From Euryarchaeota archaeon (GTDB lineage: Archaea > Thermoplasmatota > SW-10-69-26 > JACQPN01), in the NCBI GenBank assembly GCA_016207515.1, contig JACQPN010000002.1, forward strand, positions 138,350-202,349: a stretch of DNA of 64,000 nucleotides. The letters are read 5' to 3'. Below are positions 51,627-61,051 of this stretch, piece after piece. The notes beneath the pieces are model-generated. The model made no database searches and was not told the DNA's origin. It saw only the letters and a list, made by a program, of their open reading frames with translations. Made by a program: the position numbers and the translations under genes. Position 1 is the first letter of the stretch, and each line of letters opens with the position of its first letter.

Positions 51627-52715
51627 ATGAGGAGCGGGCGTCGTGTTTTCGACGTGGCCGGCTTCGCCATTGAAACGACGGGACTCACAAAGACCTTCGA
51701 GCGAAAGCCCGAGAGGGGGATCAAGGGGTGGTTCGACCGACGTCCAAAGGCCACGATCACCGCCGTCGACCATGTCGACCTCCAGATACGCGAGGGGGAA
51801 CTCTTCGGCCTCCTGGGTCCCAACGGGGCTGGAAAGACCACACTCGTGAAACTGCTCTCGACCCTTCTACTTCCGGGATCCGGAAGCGCCAGGATATGCG
51901 GCCTCGACATCGAACGCGATGCGGATGCCATCCGTCGAAAGGTCGGCGTCGTCCTGGGCGGCGAGAGGGCGTTGTACTGGCGCCTCACCGGCCGCGAGAA
52001 CCTTTGGTACTTCTCCCAGCTTTACAACATGCAAGATGCTCCCGCGCGCAATCGCATCAAGGAACTTCTCGACGTCGTGGGAATCGCCGACCGCGCGGAT
52101 GAGCGCGTCGAGAACTATTCGAAAGGCATGAAGCAGCGCCTGCACATCGCGCGTGGACTTCTCACGGACCCCGAGGTGCTGCTCCTCGACGAGCCCACGA
52201 TCGGCCTCGACCCGCAGGCCGCGCGCACCCTCCGCTCGCTTGTGAGCGAGGTGGCGCGCGGGCTCGGGCACACGGTCGTCATGAGCACGCATTACATGTA
52301 CGAGGCTGACGCGCTTTGCGACCGTGTCGCCATAATGAACCGTGGAAAGATAGTCGCGTGCGATTCGCCGGCGGCGCTCAAGGGAAGGCACGCGGACGGC
52401 GGGGCGTTCCTCGTCTCCGTGCGGACGGCCGGCGGAGAAGACGTCCGCCGGGGCCTCGAACAGGCGGGAAGCGTGGGCGCGGTGATATCGGAGACCAACG
52501 ACGCGGCGACGGGTGTCGTGACTTTCAGACTTGCCATCCGGGCGGGGGCCGCCGACGAAGCACCGCAGGAACTCGCACGCGCGGTCGCCGATGCGAAAGG
52601 ACGCCTTGTGGCGCTTCGGCAGGAGGAGCCCACGTTGGAGGACGTATTCGTGCGGCTCACGGGGGAGACGCTCGGCGTGGACGCGCCTCCGGGGGGAAAG
52701 CCGAGCGTTGAGTGA
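51627..52715 (+). CDS. ABC transporter ATP-binding protein
   Basis: A 362-residue ATPase of the ABC-2/CcmA-type: Walker A LGPNGAGKTTL near residue 70, signature NYSKGMKQRL, Walker B LLLDEPTIGLDP and the H-loop MSTHYMYE. A C-terminal ~100 residues carry an extra domain. The start is an ATG at 51627. The two permeases follow with overlapping starts, a complete exporter of unknown cargo. Confidence 0.93.
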   Translation: MRSGRRVFDVAGFAIETTGLTKTFERKPERGIKGWFDRRPKATITAVDHVDLQIREGELFGLLGPNGAGKTTLVKLLSTLLLPGSGSARICGLDIERDADAIRRKVGVVLGGERALYWRLTGRENLWYFSQLYNMQDAPARNRIKELLDVVGIADRADERVENYSKGMKQRLHIARGLLTDPEVLLLDEPTIGLDPQAARTLRSLVSEVARGLGHTVVMSTHYMYEADALCDRVAIMNRGKIVACDSPAALKGRHADGGAFLVSVRTAGGEDVRRGLEQAGSVGAVISETNDAATGVVTFRLAIRAGAADEAPQELARAVADAKGRLVALRQEEPTLEDVFVRLTGETLGVDAPPGGKPSVE

Positions 52716-53550
52716 GATCGGTCTCGCAGCCTATCCGCGCGCGTTGCGTGCGAGCATGTTCAAGAACTGGCGCCTCTCGACGAGTTATCCGAGTTGGATC
52801 ATCAACCGGCTCATCGGCCCCATAGTCTGGGTCGCTCTCTCCGTCTACGCGTTCACGGGACTAGCGGACCCCGAAAGCGTCTCCAAGGCGTTCGAGGCGT
52901 CCGGGGAGACGGCCTCCTTCACGGGTTTTCTCGTCCTCGGCCAGACCGTCTTCTCATTCTTCATGGGCATGAACTGGCGCGGCGGCATGGCGATCCAGCG
53001 GGAACGTTGGTACGGGACCTTGGAGATGGTGCTTCTTGCGCCGACGTCCCGAGTCGCTTTCGTCCTGGGGGAAGCGCTCTTCGGGCTCCTTGACAGCGGA
53101 TGGACGATTTTCCTCGCGATGTTCGTCGGTTTCATGCTCTTCGGCGTGGAATTCCACGTGGCCGATCCTCTCGCCGTCGTCGTCGTGATAACCCTGACGC
53201 TTCTTTCGATGGTGAGCCTCGGCCTGTTCTTTTCCGGTTTCTACATGTTGACGCGCGCCGCCGGTCCGATGTCGCAAGCGATCCAAGCACCCGTGCGGTT
53301 CCTCTCCGGGACGCAGTTTCCCGTGGGTGCACTCCCCATCGCCCTTCAAGGCGCGGCATATGCGATCCCCGTTACCTTTGGGCTCATCGCGGTCAGGGGA
53401 ACGCTCCTTGGGGGCCAGCACCTCGACGCCCTTGGCCCACAGATGGCGGCGCTTGTAGGAATGACCATCGTATTCTCCCTCGCTGGTGCTTGGCTCATCG
53501 GCGACATGGAGAAACGCGCAAAGAGGAACGGGACGCTCCATGCCTATTGA
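52708..53550 (+). CDS. ABC-2 type permease 1
   Basis: A 280-residue permease with six membrane segments; RERWYGTLEMVLLAPTSRVAF is the ABC-2 coupling region. The TTG at 52708 starts eight bases before the ATPase gene ends. It pairs with the next gene as a heterodimer. Confidence 0.85.
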   Translation: MSEIGLAAYPRALRASMFKNWRLSTSYPSWIINRLIGPIVWVALSVYAFTGLADPESVSKAFEASGETASFTGFLVLGQTVFSFFMGMNWRGGMAIQRERWYGTLEMVLLAPTSRVAFVLGEALFGLLDSGWTIFLAMFVGFMLFGVEFHVADPLAVVVVITLTLLSMVSLGLFFSGFYMLTRAAGPMSQAIQAPVRFLSGTQFPVGALPIALQGAAYAIPVTFGLIAVRGTLLGGQHLDALGPQMAALVGMTIVFSLAGAWLIGDMEKRAKRNGTLHAY

Positions 53551-54418
53551 ACCAAGCCCGGCCGCGCCAGTTTTTTCGAGGACGACGCTAGCGTGGGGCC
53601 GCACCTTCCGCGCGACATATGTTTCCAACTTCAAGGGACAACTGCGGTATTACACGACCTCCGGCTGGATGATTTCATCGCTCCTCTCACCAGTCTTTCT
53701 CCTCGCAAGCGCCGCGGTCATAGCCCATTTCCTGGCGGGCGGAGGCGTGCCGCCGCGCTTCTTCGAACTCACCGGTTACCCCGACTACCTCGCCTTCGTC
53801 GTCATCGGTCTCGCGACGAACGGTCTAGTGAACAGCGCGCTCGACGACGGCGGCACGGCCATCTACGACGAGGAGTCTGCGGGAACGTGGGACCTCATCG
53901 CGCTCACCCCGACGAACCGCTTCGTGTGGATTTTCGGTAAGACCTTGGCCGGCATGACGGCGAGCATCCTCGACCTCGTCATCGTCCTCGCGGCGGGTGT
54001 CTTGATCTTCGGGATCGTCCTCACGCCGGCGAACCTGACGGTCGCCTTGGTCGGCCTTTTACTGACTCTCATCGGGCTCCAAGGCTTCGGTTTTCTCATG
54101 GCGGCGGCCGGTCTCTACTGGAAACAGCCCTATGCCCTCGCGATGCTCTTCAGCCCCGTGTTCATCTTCCTTTCTGGGATGGTATTTCCAGTCGAAGCGC
54201 TGCCCGGTTGGGTCCAAGCGATTTCAAGTGCGTTCCCGTTGACCCACGGCCTCCACATCATGCGAGACGCGGTGCTCCTTGGCAAGGGCTTCACCGATCT
54301 CACACAATCGTTCTCGATGCTTGTCCTCACAGGCGCTGCATTCATGATCGTCGGGTTCGCCGCGTTCGCCGCCATGGAAAAAAGGGCAAGACGGCACGGC
54401 GTGTTGGGAAGATACTGA
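53540..54418 (+). CDS. ABC-2 type permease 2
   Basis: A 292-residue permease with six membrane segments; DEESAGTWDLIALTPTNRFV is the same coupling motif as in permease 1, indicating an old gene duplication. The ATG at 53540 overlaps the stop of permease 1 by eleven bases. Confidence 0.87.
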   Translation: MPIEPSPAAPVFSRTTLAWGRTFRATYVSNFKGQLRYYTTSGWMISSLLSPVFLLASAAVIAHFLAGGGVPPRFFELTGYPDYLAFVVIGLATNGLVNSALDDGGTAIYDEESAGTWDLIALTPTNRFVWIFGKTLAGMTASILDLVIVLAAGVLIFGIVLTPANLTVALVGLLLTLIGLQGFGFLMAAAGLYWKQPYALAMLFSPVFIFLSGMVFPVEALPGWVQAISSAFPLTHGLHIMRDAVLLGKGFTDLTQSFSMLVLTGAAFMIVGFAAFAAMEKRARRHGVLGRY

Positions 54419-54469
54419 CGAATCCTGTCGGGGCGGGATTTCGCCGGCTCCCTGCGGCCCGTATTGGAA

Positions 54470-54690
54470 CATCTCGGAGGAAGCACGTTTCGCGCACTTC
54501 GCCAAGATCATCTCGACGTTCTGTGGGCTTGGACGGTCCCACAGCGCCTTTTCGAAGTAGACGCTCGCCTCGCAGTAGTCATCGCGTAAGGATCGCGGAT
54601 GCCGGTGCCCATGCGCATGGCCTTCTCCGTGGGCGCCACCCGTTGGAAGCGATCGGTCACGCAACAACTCGTCGTGCGGGGCCGGCGAAG
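54470..54690 (-). pseudogene. Frameshifted copy of the small TPR-like gene
   Basis: On the minus strand, VYFEKALWDRPSPQNVEMIL then AKCAKRAS matches the end of the intact gene at 55433 (KTHFEAVLVDLPGLKNVELM then LAECVQRCS). The DNA aligns at about 65% for ~150 bases. A single missing base near 54590 shifts the frame, so the N-terminal part (PTEKAMRMGTGI, matching EASSYARLGAGI) continues in another frame. This is a decayed paralogue between the ABC permease and the second VapBC-type module. Confidence 0.7.
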
Positions 54691-54733
54691 CTCAGCCTTT
54701 TTCCGCCGCCTGTGGGGAGAATCATGAGAATCC

Positions 54734-54753
54734 TTATCTATGCGTATAGATAA
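54734..54753. promoter_or_regulatory. Palindrome in front of the second VapBC-type module
   Basis: TTATCTATGCGTATAGATAA is a perfect 8-bp inverted repeat around a four-base centre, ending ten bases before the antitoxin ATG at 54763. It is AT-rich and overlaps where the TATA box must be. A likely autoregulatory operator. Confidence 0.7.
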
Positions 54754-54762
54754 TCTTCATGT

Positions 54763-55011
54763 ATGCCCGCCACCAAATCCGAACCCATGGACAAGATGAC
54801 CTTCACGGTGCCAGCGCGCATCAAGAAGCGTGCCCAGGCGAGAGGCGACGTGAATTGGAGCGCGGTTGTGGCCAAGACCATCGAGCAGAAACTCGCATCA
54901 TTGGAACTAGCCGACCGCCTCGCGGCCAAGTCGCAACTCACCGAGGCGGATGTTGACGAGATCGCCGATCTGGTCGACTCGGCCATGGCGAAGCACTTCG
55001 GGCTTGCATGA
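54763..55011 (+). CDS. vapB: Antitoxin, VapB-type (module 2)
   Basis: An 82-residue protein: TFTVPARIKKRAQARGDVNW then SAVVAKTIEQKL is a ribbon-helix-helix DNA-binding domain; the acidic helical tail (EADVDEIADLVDSAMAKHF) would bind the toxin. The stop overlaps the toxin ATG by four bases (ATGA). A palindrome lies just upstream. Confidence 0.82.
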   Translation: MPATKSEPMDKMTFTVPARIKKRAQARGDVNWSAVVAKTIEQKLASLELADRLAAKSQLTEADVDEIADLVDSAMAKHFGLA

Positions 55012-55412
55012 AGATCGTTGTCGACGCCAACCGCTTCTTTAGCGCGTTATTGAAGGACGGCCCCGCGCGAAAGGCCATATATGAGACGCGGGCGGCGCTC
55101 TTCGCTCCCGAGTTTCTGAAAATCGAGCTCGCCCGACACCGCGAAGAGCTCCAACGGAGGAGCCGCCTGACGCCCACGGATTTCTCGAAGCTCATGGACG
55201 AGGTTGCGGCCCAGATAGTTTGGGTCCCCGACGAAGCGATCCACGCCCACCTTTCCGACGCCGCGAGGGCGATCGGCACGGTGGACATATCCGACGTGCC
55301 GTATCTCGCATCTGCTTTGGCGATCAAGGCCGACGCGATCTGGAGTCACGATCTCGATTTCGACAAGCAGACGCTCGTTCCACGGGTCCCACACCCGGAC
55401 TCACGCCCATGA
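55008..55412 (+). CDS. vapC: PIN-domain toxin, VapC-type (module 2)
   Basis: A 134-residue PIN ribonuclease: KIVVDANRFFSALL (Asp6), FLKIELARHREEL, DISDVPYLASALAI and WSHDLDFDKQ supply the acidic metal site. Translation is coupled to the antitoxin by an ATGA overlap. Only 20 bases separate its stop from the end of the converging TPR-like gene. Confidence 0.88.
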   Translation: MKIVVDANRFFSALLKDGPARKAIYETRAALFAPEFLKIELARHREELQRRSRLTPTDFSKLMDEVAAQIVWVPDEAIHAHLSDAARAIGTVDISDVPYLASALAIKADAIWSHDLDFDKQTLVPRVPHPDSRP

Positions 55413-55432
55413 GGCTATCACGGCGTCGCGTG

Positions 55433-55753
55433 TCATACGACCGACGAAGAACACCTTTGCACGCATTCCGCCAACATCAGCTCCACGTTCTTGAGGCCTG
55501 GAAGATCCACCAAGACAGCTTCGAAATGTGTTTTCGCCCTTGCGTAGTCCTCGAGAAAGTAATGGGCGATGCCGGCGCCCAGCCGAGCGTACGAGGACGC
55601 CTCAACGGCGAGCGATTTTTCGAACGCCTCCGCGGCGCCCTCGTTGTCGCCCGTGCCGATCGCCCGATCGCCTTTCTCGCAAAGCGCCCTTGCGGCGGCC
55701 AAGCTCGGAAGAAGCGCCTTTCCGTCGGACATCGCGAGCGGGACAGACGTCAT
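55433..55753 (-). CDS. Small TPR-like protein
   Basis: A 106-residue protein from the ATG at 55753. It has two or three helix-turn-helix TPR-like units, with GDRAIGTGDNEGAAEAFEKSL, SYARLGAGIAHYFLEDYARA and a last helix NVELMLAECVQRC. TPRs bind proteins; partner unknown. A damaged copy lies about 750 bases away on the other side of the VapBC-type module. Confidence 0.68.
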   Translation of the reverse strand: MTSVPLAMSDGKALLPSLAAARALCEKGDRAIGTGDNEGAAEAFEKSLAVEASSYARLGAGIAHYFLEDYARAKTHFEAVLVDLPGLKNVELMLAECVQRCSSSVV

Positions 55754-55999
55754 CGCGACGACGAGATACCGACCGAATACATAACCGTGCGCGGGCGGGG
55801 AACGCCGGAAATGAGCGCGGAAGAGGGGACAAGGCCGAACCGCGGCCTTCGCGCAAACCCGAACCGGCGTAAAGCCCAGATGCGCCCTTCCAATATCCGG
55901 GAGCACGGCGACCTTCGAGGGAAAACCGTTGACGCCCTTCTACACCAACGCGGGCTACCACTTGGTCGAATTCGTGGGCGTCGCGATCCTCCATACGCT

Positions 56000-57946
56000 T
56001 CACGCTTCAAGTCGCTCGACGGCCCTTGTGGCGCCGCGCTCCCGGGCGACCTCGGCTTCTATCCTGGCCATGTCGTCGGGCTTCAACCGGAGGTTCTTGG
56101 CCAGGGCCTCGAGCGCGCGACGTTCGCGCTCGGTTATCGCCGCATCCGCTGAAAGGTCCTCGAACGTGGCCCTGTAGACCTCCCAACGCCGGAATTCCTG
56201 GTATTTCGCTGCATCACCCCCGACGGGAACGACGCGATCCGCGAGCCTGTCCGCCGCACGCTGCAAAGGCGCCAAGGCGAAAAGCAGAAGGCCAGCCGCG
56301 ATCCCGCCAGCGATGAGGCCGTATTGCGCACTAAGCACGTTCTGGGCGAGTTGGCTCACGACGAAGAAGACGGCCAGGAAGATTGTCGCGAGCGCCCCCT
56401 TGGAGAGAGCGAACCTGACCTTTAGGTCGATGTCCAAGAGATGGTACTTGAGAACGCCGTAGCCGAGGCCGACGGCCGGGACAAGGACGACGCCGGTAAT
56501 GATTATCACCGGCACGATCACGAACCACCCGGGCGGCTCCCCCTGGATAAGGACGACGGCGCCAAGCATCGTGACTATGAACGCGGCTAGGAGAAACGCC
56601 ATCGGGAAGGCGATCACCCACATCATGTAACGAAGCCGCGACCTCTCGAGCGTGGTCGCCGCTCTCTTGGCACGCCGCCAGAAGATAAGACCCGCGAAAA
56701 GCGCCCCTCCAAGAAGGTAACCGAACACGGACAGCGGTCCCGTGACCTCGGTGAAAAACGTCCGACCAAAAAAGAGGGTCGCGAAAATGGTGGCCGAGAC
56801 CACCAATGGGACAGCGAACAGGTAGGGGCGTCGGGCGACGGTGGGCATCGTGGTTGGATACGTGACGGCAAAGAGGATGTCGAGGCTTGGCAGGAGGCTT
56901 GCCGTAAGGGCCACCATTCCGATTGCAATCTCAGAATCGAGCGCTAGATCCACCCGCAGTTCGTTGAGGATCGAACCGATTGGAAGCGTCCCATACGCTA
57001 GCGGGTGTAGGACGAGGTAGAGGCCCAAGAGGCGCGCCGGCAGCCTTCCTCCACCCTTGGTGAGGACCAGGACGCCTAGCGCTGCTTCGCCGACGGCGAC
57101 GACCGCGAACAGCGTGAACAGGGCCTGCGGACCCCACCAATCGGAAGGCCTATGGTAAGTCAGGGTACGCAGCGGCGGATCCGCGAACACCGCCCGTCCT
57201 CCCCCTTCCGGGGCAAACCGGAGTTCCACGTCCGGCGGAGCGCCCTCGACACGGATCTCCCGATGGAACACGTAAGGTTGTACATCCTGCTCGCTCACGA
57301 CTCGATGGAGGATGGACACGTTAGGTTGGAGCGGCCGCGCACCGGGGCCGCTCCCGTCGGCTGCCGACACGCTCACGTTCACCGGCCCGTTCGCGTCGAC
57401 GGTGATATTGACACTCACGAGCAAGCCCCAAGTGTGCCACTCGTCGTACTCCTTCGAAGCCTCGAGGCGCCGCACGACGAGCGGCACGTCGATTTGCGAG
57501 GACGTCTCGCCCGATGCGCTTCGATGGGAGTTGGTGCCCATCGCCGTCGCGCGCAAGGACAAGGAGTAGGTACCGGCGCTCGTGTCCGGCGAAACGGTCA
57601 CCGAGACGGGAACAGACGCTGTGGCACCGGCTGTGGCCGTCGCGGAGCGCCCGACGCAGCCGAAGCCCGCCGCCGGCGTGCAGGTCACGCTGACGGTGGT
57701 CATGGCACCGGGCGCGGCGTTGGGCGCAACATAGCTGACGTTCACGACGAAATCGAACGCCGCCGACTGGTTCTTGGAAATCGGTGCGGCTGGCACCAAG
57801 ACACGTGGCGCCGAGATCGTGAGTGTCGCGTCCTGGCAGCTTGCGAGTTGTGGATTCCCATCGCAGACGCCTTGGCCGCTCGTGGGCGCCGCGATCAACA
57901 ATAGGGCAAAGCCTAATGCCGCCGGGACGAAGATGAGCTCTCTCAT
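56000..57946 (-). CDS. Large membrane protein: extracytoplasmic beta domains plus seven-helix core
   Basis: A 648-residue protein with a signal peptide (MRELIFVPAALGFALLLIAA), two beta-rich extracytoplasmic domains (about 30-290, with a Cys-containing stretch VTCTPAAGFGCVG), then a block of about eight or nine hydrophobic segments (310-560), and a cytoplasmic tail of ~85 residues (LSADAAITERERRALEALAK). The layout recalls 7TM sensor proteins (histidine-kinase-N 7TM type) but no kinase domain follows. Possibly a receptor that signals through other proteins. No exact family recognised. Confidence 0.6.
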   Translation of the reverse strand: MRELIFVPAALGFALLLIAAPTSGQGVCDGNPQLASCQDATLTISAPRVLVPAAPISKNQSAAFDFVVNVSYVAPNAAPGAMTTVSVTCTPAAGFGCVGRSATATAGATASVPVSVTVSPDTSAGTYSLSLRATAMGTNSHRSASGETSSQIDVPLVVRRLEASKEYDEWHTWGLLVSVNITVDANGPVNVSVSAADGSGPGARPLQPNVSILHRVVSEQDVQPYVFHREIRVEGAPPDVELRFAPEGGGRAVFADPPLRTLTYHRPSDWWGPQALFTLFAVVAVGEAALGVLVLTKGGGRLPARLLGLYLVLHPLAYGTLPIGSILNELRVDLALDSEIAIGMVALTASLLPSLDILFAVTYPTTMPTVARRPYLFAVPLVVSATIFATLFFGRTFFTEVTGPLSVFGYLLGGALFAGLIFWRRAKRAATTLERSRLRYMMWVIAFPMAFLLAAFIVTMLGAVVLIQGEPPGWFVIVPVIIITGVVLVPAVGLGYGVLKYHLLDIDLKVRFALSKGALATIFLAVFFVVSQLAQNVLSAQYGLIAGGIAAGLLLFALAPLQRAADRLADRVVPVGGDAAKYQEFRRWEVYRATFEDLSADAAITERERRALEALAKNLRLKPDDMARIEAEVARERGATRAVERLEA

Positions 57947-58139
57947 TCCCCGACGGCGAGATGCCGGTCGATTATACGGTCTTGTCGCCTTGCTTGCCCC
58001 TTTGTGCCCTCGGCTGTCTGGGTCGCCTGCGTGGCGTTGCGACGAGCCCCGGCATTCTCTTGCCCGTTGCAAGCTGCAACAGGTCGGAAAACACGACGCA
58101 CCCCCGAGGCAACGCGTCCCCTGTCACGCGACACGGGGA

Positions 58140-58769
58140 TCAACCGCCGCCCTTGCGGCCACGCGATGTGGCCAGCCTCGTCCCGATGGCGCCAAGGATC
58201 GACCCGAACATCACGGCAAAAAGGACCTCGGGTGCGAAAAGAACGGATCGTAACGCCAACGTCAGCGTCCAATCTGCGGCCCCCCGTCCCTCCGACGTCG
58301 CATATGACACGTTGTAGGCGCCGCTCGTTGAGGGTGTGAACGCGCCAAGTATGTAGGACGTGGGCACACCGATGTCGTCTTCGGGGTCGAGCCGCTGTGT
58401 CTCCGACCAGACGACTTCGCCGCCGGTCGCGCGGGAGATCCTGACGTCGACTTGCATCGAACAGTTGAAGCACGACCGCGTGAGAGTGTCGAGCGCGACG
58501 GAATACGTGGTGGACGACGAGAGCGTCACGTTCAAAGTGTCGGCGCCGCCGATCGGCGGTATTTCCGTCGAGGCGACCGTTTGCGCGGCGAACGAATCGT
58601 AGAAGAATAGGCCGCCGGACGCGAACGCGCCGATGACGAACGTTGCGAAGACGATCTGGCCGACTTTCGAGCCCTCTCGCTTCCCTTTCGGTTCTCGCTG
58701 GGCCCACCATTCGGCGCTCCCGGGTTCCGGCTGACCGCCGGCGGAGCCGTACGTCTGCTCATCGGCCAA
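58140..58769 (-). CDS. Membrane-anchored protein with an extracytoplasmic beta domain
   Basis: A 209-residue protein: polar N-terminus (~35 residues), one membrane segment (~37-60), a beta-rich external domain with two cysteines (SCFNCSM) and a second membrane segment near the end (VLFAVMFGSILGAIGTRLAT). No family is recognised. It lies between the acyl-CoA synthetase and the large 7TM-like protein, all on the minus strand. Confidence 0.6.
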   Translation of the reverse strand: MADEQTYGSAGGQPEPGSAEWWAQREPKGKREGSKVGQIVFATFVIGAFASGGLFFYDSFAAQTVASTEIPPIGGADTLNVTLSSSTTYSVALDTLTRSCFNCSMQVDVRISRATGGEVVWSETQRLDPEDDIGVPTSYILGAFTPSTSGAYNVSYATSEGRGAADWTLTLALRSVLFAPEVLFAVMFGSILGAIGTRLATSRGRKGGG

Positions 58770-58787
58770 TGAGGCGGACTCCCATTC

Positions 58788-61019
58788 TCAGAGATCCCCG
58801 TCGGCGATGCGCCTTTCATAGTCCGCCCGGTACCACTTCCTCGTCTTCGTCTTGTTGTTCTCGGTCGTCTCGAACGCCTGGACGAGGACGACATCGTGGA
58901 CGTGTCCCACGAGGGGGCTCACTTTCGCCTTTATCGATTTCGCGAATTCGGTCTTGAGTTCAGCCCTCATGAGCGAACGGGAATCCTTCGATGCGAGCAC
59001 CGTCGGCTCCTTCGGGATCGCGTAGACGACGAGCCGGTGCTGACCGCTAACGTCGGTCACCGCGATGGGTTTCGTGTCGACGACCTCGGTATGACGGATT
59101 GCGGCGCGGATCTCTTCGCTTGACGTCTTCACGCCGTTGATGTTGATCATGTCGTCGATGCGGCCCAAGTGGCGCCAGTAATCCTTCCCAAGACGCTTCA
59201 AGTGGTCGCCGTGTCGGCGGAGAATCTCGCCGTTCGGCCCACGGGGCATCCCTTCATAGTACACGTCGCGGTTGTCGTAGTTGAGGAGTTCCGTGGATTG
59301 TCCGATCCAGGGACCGATGACGCCGATCTCGCCATCTTCCGAGGGGTTGCCATGCTCGTCGAAGACCACGAAATCAAGACCCAGCGCCGGGGTCGAAAAA
59401 GTCGAGGGCGACCACGGCCTCGCAAGCGTCCCCGTGTTGAGGCCCCCGCCGGTCTCCGTTCCACCGGAATACTCCATGACCTGCGTGTACTCAGCTTTCC
59501 CGTCGACGAGTTTTGACGCAAGCCACGAAAGGTAGAAGGTGTCCTCCGGTTGAGACGGTTCGGCCGTGGAGCTGAACAGTCTCACCTTTCCCCAGTCGAG
59601 GCCTTCCATCGTCTTGTTCGTCCGCCAGCTTTGCACGATCTTCGGCACGGTCCCGAGCAAGGTCACCCCGGCGTCGCGGACGAACTCGCCGAATCCGCGC
59701 GCCGCCGGGTTGCCGTTGTAGAGGGCCATCGTCGCGTCGTTCACGAAGCTTGCGGCGGTGAGCCATTGGCCCATCATCCAACCGTAGCTCGTCGGCCAGC
59801 ACAGGACATCCTCCGCTTTCACGTCGTGGTGCCAGTAGGCGTCCGATGCGCTCTTGATGGGCGTCACGTGCGTCCAGGGGATCGCCTTCGGGTCCCCGGT
59901 CGTTCCGGAGGAGAACAGGACGTTGCTGTGGTCGCCGGGCTTTCGCATGACGCTTGCGAAGTGTACGTCGCTCGATAGGAACTGGCCCCACGTCATGTCC
60001 GGGCCGCGCATCGCGGTCGCGAACCCCTTGGTCCATTCGGACGGAAGCACCACGGCGCGAGGAGAACCGGCCTTCTTCGCATTCTCGTAGACTTTGAACT
60101 CCTTTCCGCCTCGTGAGTAGGAATCGACCGTGAAGATGAGCGTCGCTTTTGCAATCTCGAGCCGACGGGAAAGCGCTTCGGGCGCGGCCGAGTCCGGGAT
60201 GCCGACGATCGCTCTCCCGCTCTTGATGATGCCAAGGTAGATGGCGACGGCCTCGACGTTCATGGGCATATAGAGGGCTATCTTGGCGTCGGGGGGAAGC
60301 CCCAATCGGTCCAGGCCGTTTGCGATCCTTGCGGCCAGTTTCTCCAATTCGGCGTAGGTGACGCGGCGAAGATTCGTGGCGCCTTCGCGTCGGTAGACGA
60401 TCGCGGTCTTCGTCCGCTCCGCCTTGAGGTGGCTCTCGGCGATGTTCAACTCGGCGCCTGGAAGCCACCTCGGGGCCGTCGGTTCGCTTTCGGGATCGAG
60501 CATCCTGTCGGGCCTCTTCTTGAAGATGATGCCGAGCGTCGCGATCGTGGTCGACCAGAACGCTTCGCGCTCGGTCGTCGACCACCGGTGGAGCTCGCGG
60601 TAATCGTTGAAACCTTTCTCCATCATGAGCCGGCCGACGTTCGTGCGGGCGATACTCTCCGCCGTCGGCGACCAGGCCGGGGCCGGACCGTCCGAGGCTT
60701 CACGGCCTTCGAACGCGGCTTGGAAAAGCGCCGCGTGGGAAGCGTGGCCGTACGATGGGTCGGCAAGGATCTCGCGAAATGAATCCCAGATCATCTGCTG
60801 GCCCGCGGGAGTCCTCGCATCCAAGGAATGGCGTTCGAGCACGTCGTTCGCGCGCTTCGCGAGGTCGGGGGCTGTTTCGGCGTCGACGCCTGCTTCGACC
60901 AGCCGCGATGCCTCGAGCCTCGCCACGAAGAGCGGATCGCGGCCCCGATTAATGTAGGTTCGGCCGCCGACGACAGGGATGGGGGGTGAGGCCGCCGTTG
61001 GAGGAGACGCGGCCCACAA
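58788..61019 (-). CDS. AMP-forming acyl-CoA synthetase (acetate/short-chain type)
   Basis: A 743-residue ANL-superfamily enzyme. NVLFSSGTTGDPKAIPWTH is the phosphate-binding loop; GGTETGGG, YYEGMPRGPNGEI, RRHGDHLKRLGKDYWRHLGR then IDDMININGVKTSSEE (motif A8) and a late TKTRKWYR (candidate catalytic lysine) follow. An N-terminal ~130-residue domain precedes the synthetase core. It activates an acid to acyl-CoA using ATP. The start is uncertain: the TTG at 61019 is the earliest, but the TATA element near 61026 would fit a start farther downstream. Confidence 0.9.
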   Translation of the reverse strand: MWAASPPTAASPPIPVVGGRTYINRGRDPLFVARLEASRLVEAGVDAETAPDLAKRANDVLERHSLDARTPAGQQMIWDSFREILADPSYGHASHAALFQAAFEGREASDGPAPAWSPTAESIARTNVGRLMMEKGFNDYRELHRWSTTEREAFWSTTIATLGIIFKKRPDRMLDPESEPTAPRWLPGAELNIAESHLKAERTKTAIVYRREGATNLRRVTYAELEKLAARIANGLDRLGLPPDAKIALYMPMNVEAVAIYLGIIKSGRAIVGIPDSAAPEALSRRLEIAKATLIFTVDSYSRGGKEFKVYENAKKAGSPRAVVLPSEWTKGFATAMRGPDMTWGQFLSSDVHFASVMRKPGDHSNVLFSSGTTGDPKAIPWTHVTPIKSASDAYWHHDVKAEDVLCWPTSYGWMMGQWLTAASFVNDATMALYNGNPAARGFGEFVRDAGVTLLGTVPKIVQSWRTNKTMEGLDWGKVRLFSSTAEPSQPEDTFYLSWLASKLVDGKAEYTQVMEYSGGTETGGGLNTGTLARPWSPSTFSTPALGLDFVVFDEHGNPSEDGEIGVIGPWIGQSTELLNYDNRDVYYEGMPRGPNGEILRRHGDHLKRLGKDYWRHLGRIDDMININGVKTSSEEIRAAIRHTEVVDTKPIAVTDVSGQHRLVVYAIPKEPTVLASKDSRSLMRAELKTEFAKSIKAKVSPLVGHVHDVVLVQAFETTENNKTKTRKWYRADYERRIADGDL

Positions 61020-61021
61020 GG

Positions 61022-61030
61022 CTTTTTAAG
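61022..61030 (+). promoter_or_regulatory. TATA box of the second CocE-type hydrolase
   Basis: CTTTTTAAG is centred about 26 bases upstream of the ATG at 61052; leaderless spacing. Confidence 0.55.
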
Positions 61031-61051
61031 ATACCGGTGAATCGTCATTGG

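Noticed and set aside
54224-54667. 147-codon minus-strand frame as an intact gene
   Set aside because: Only a middle part matches the TPR-like gene; the start is in a different frame and the end runs antisense into the ABC permease. It fits a frameshifted pseudogene better.
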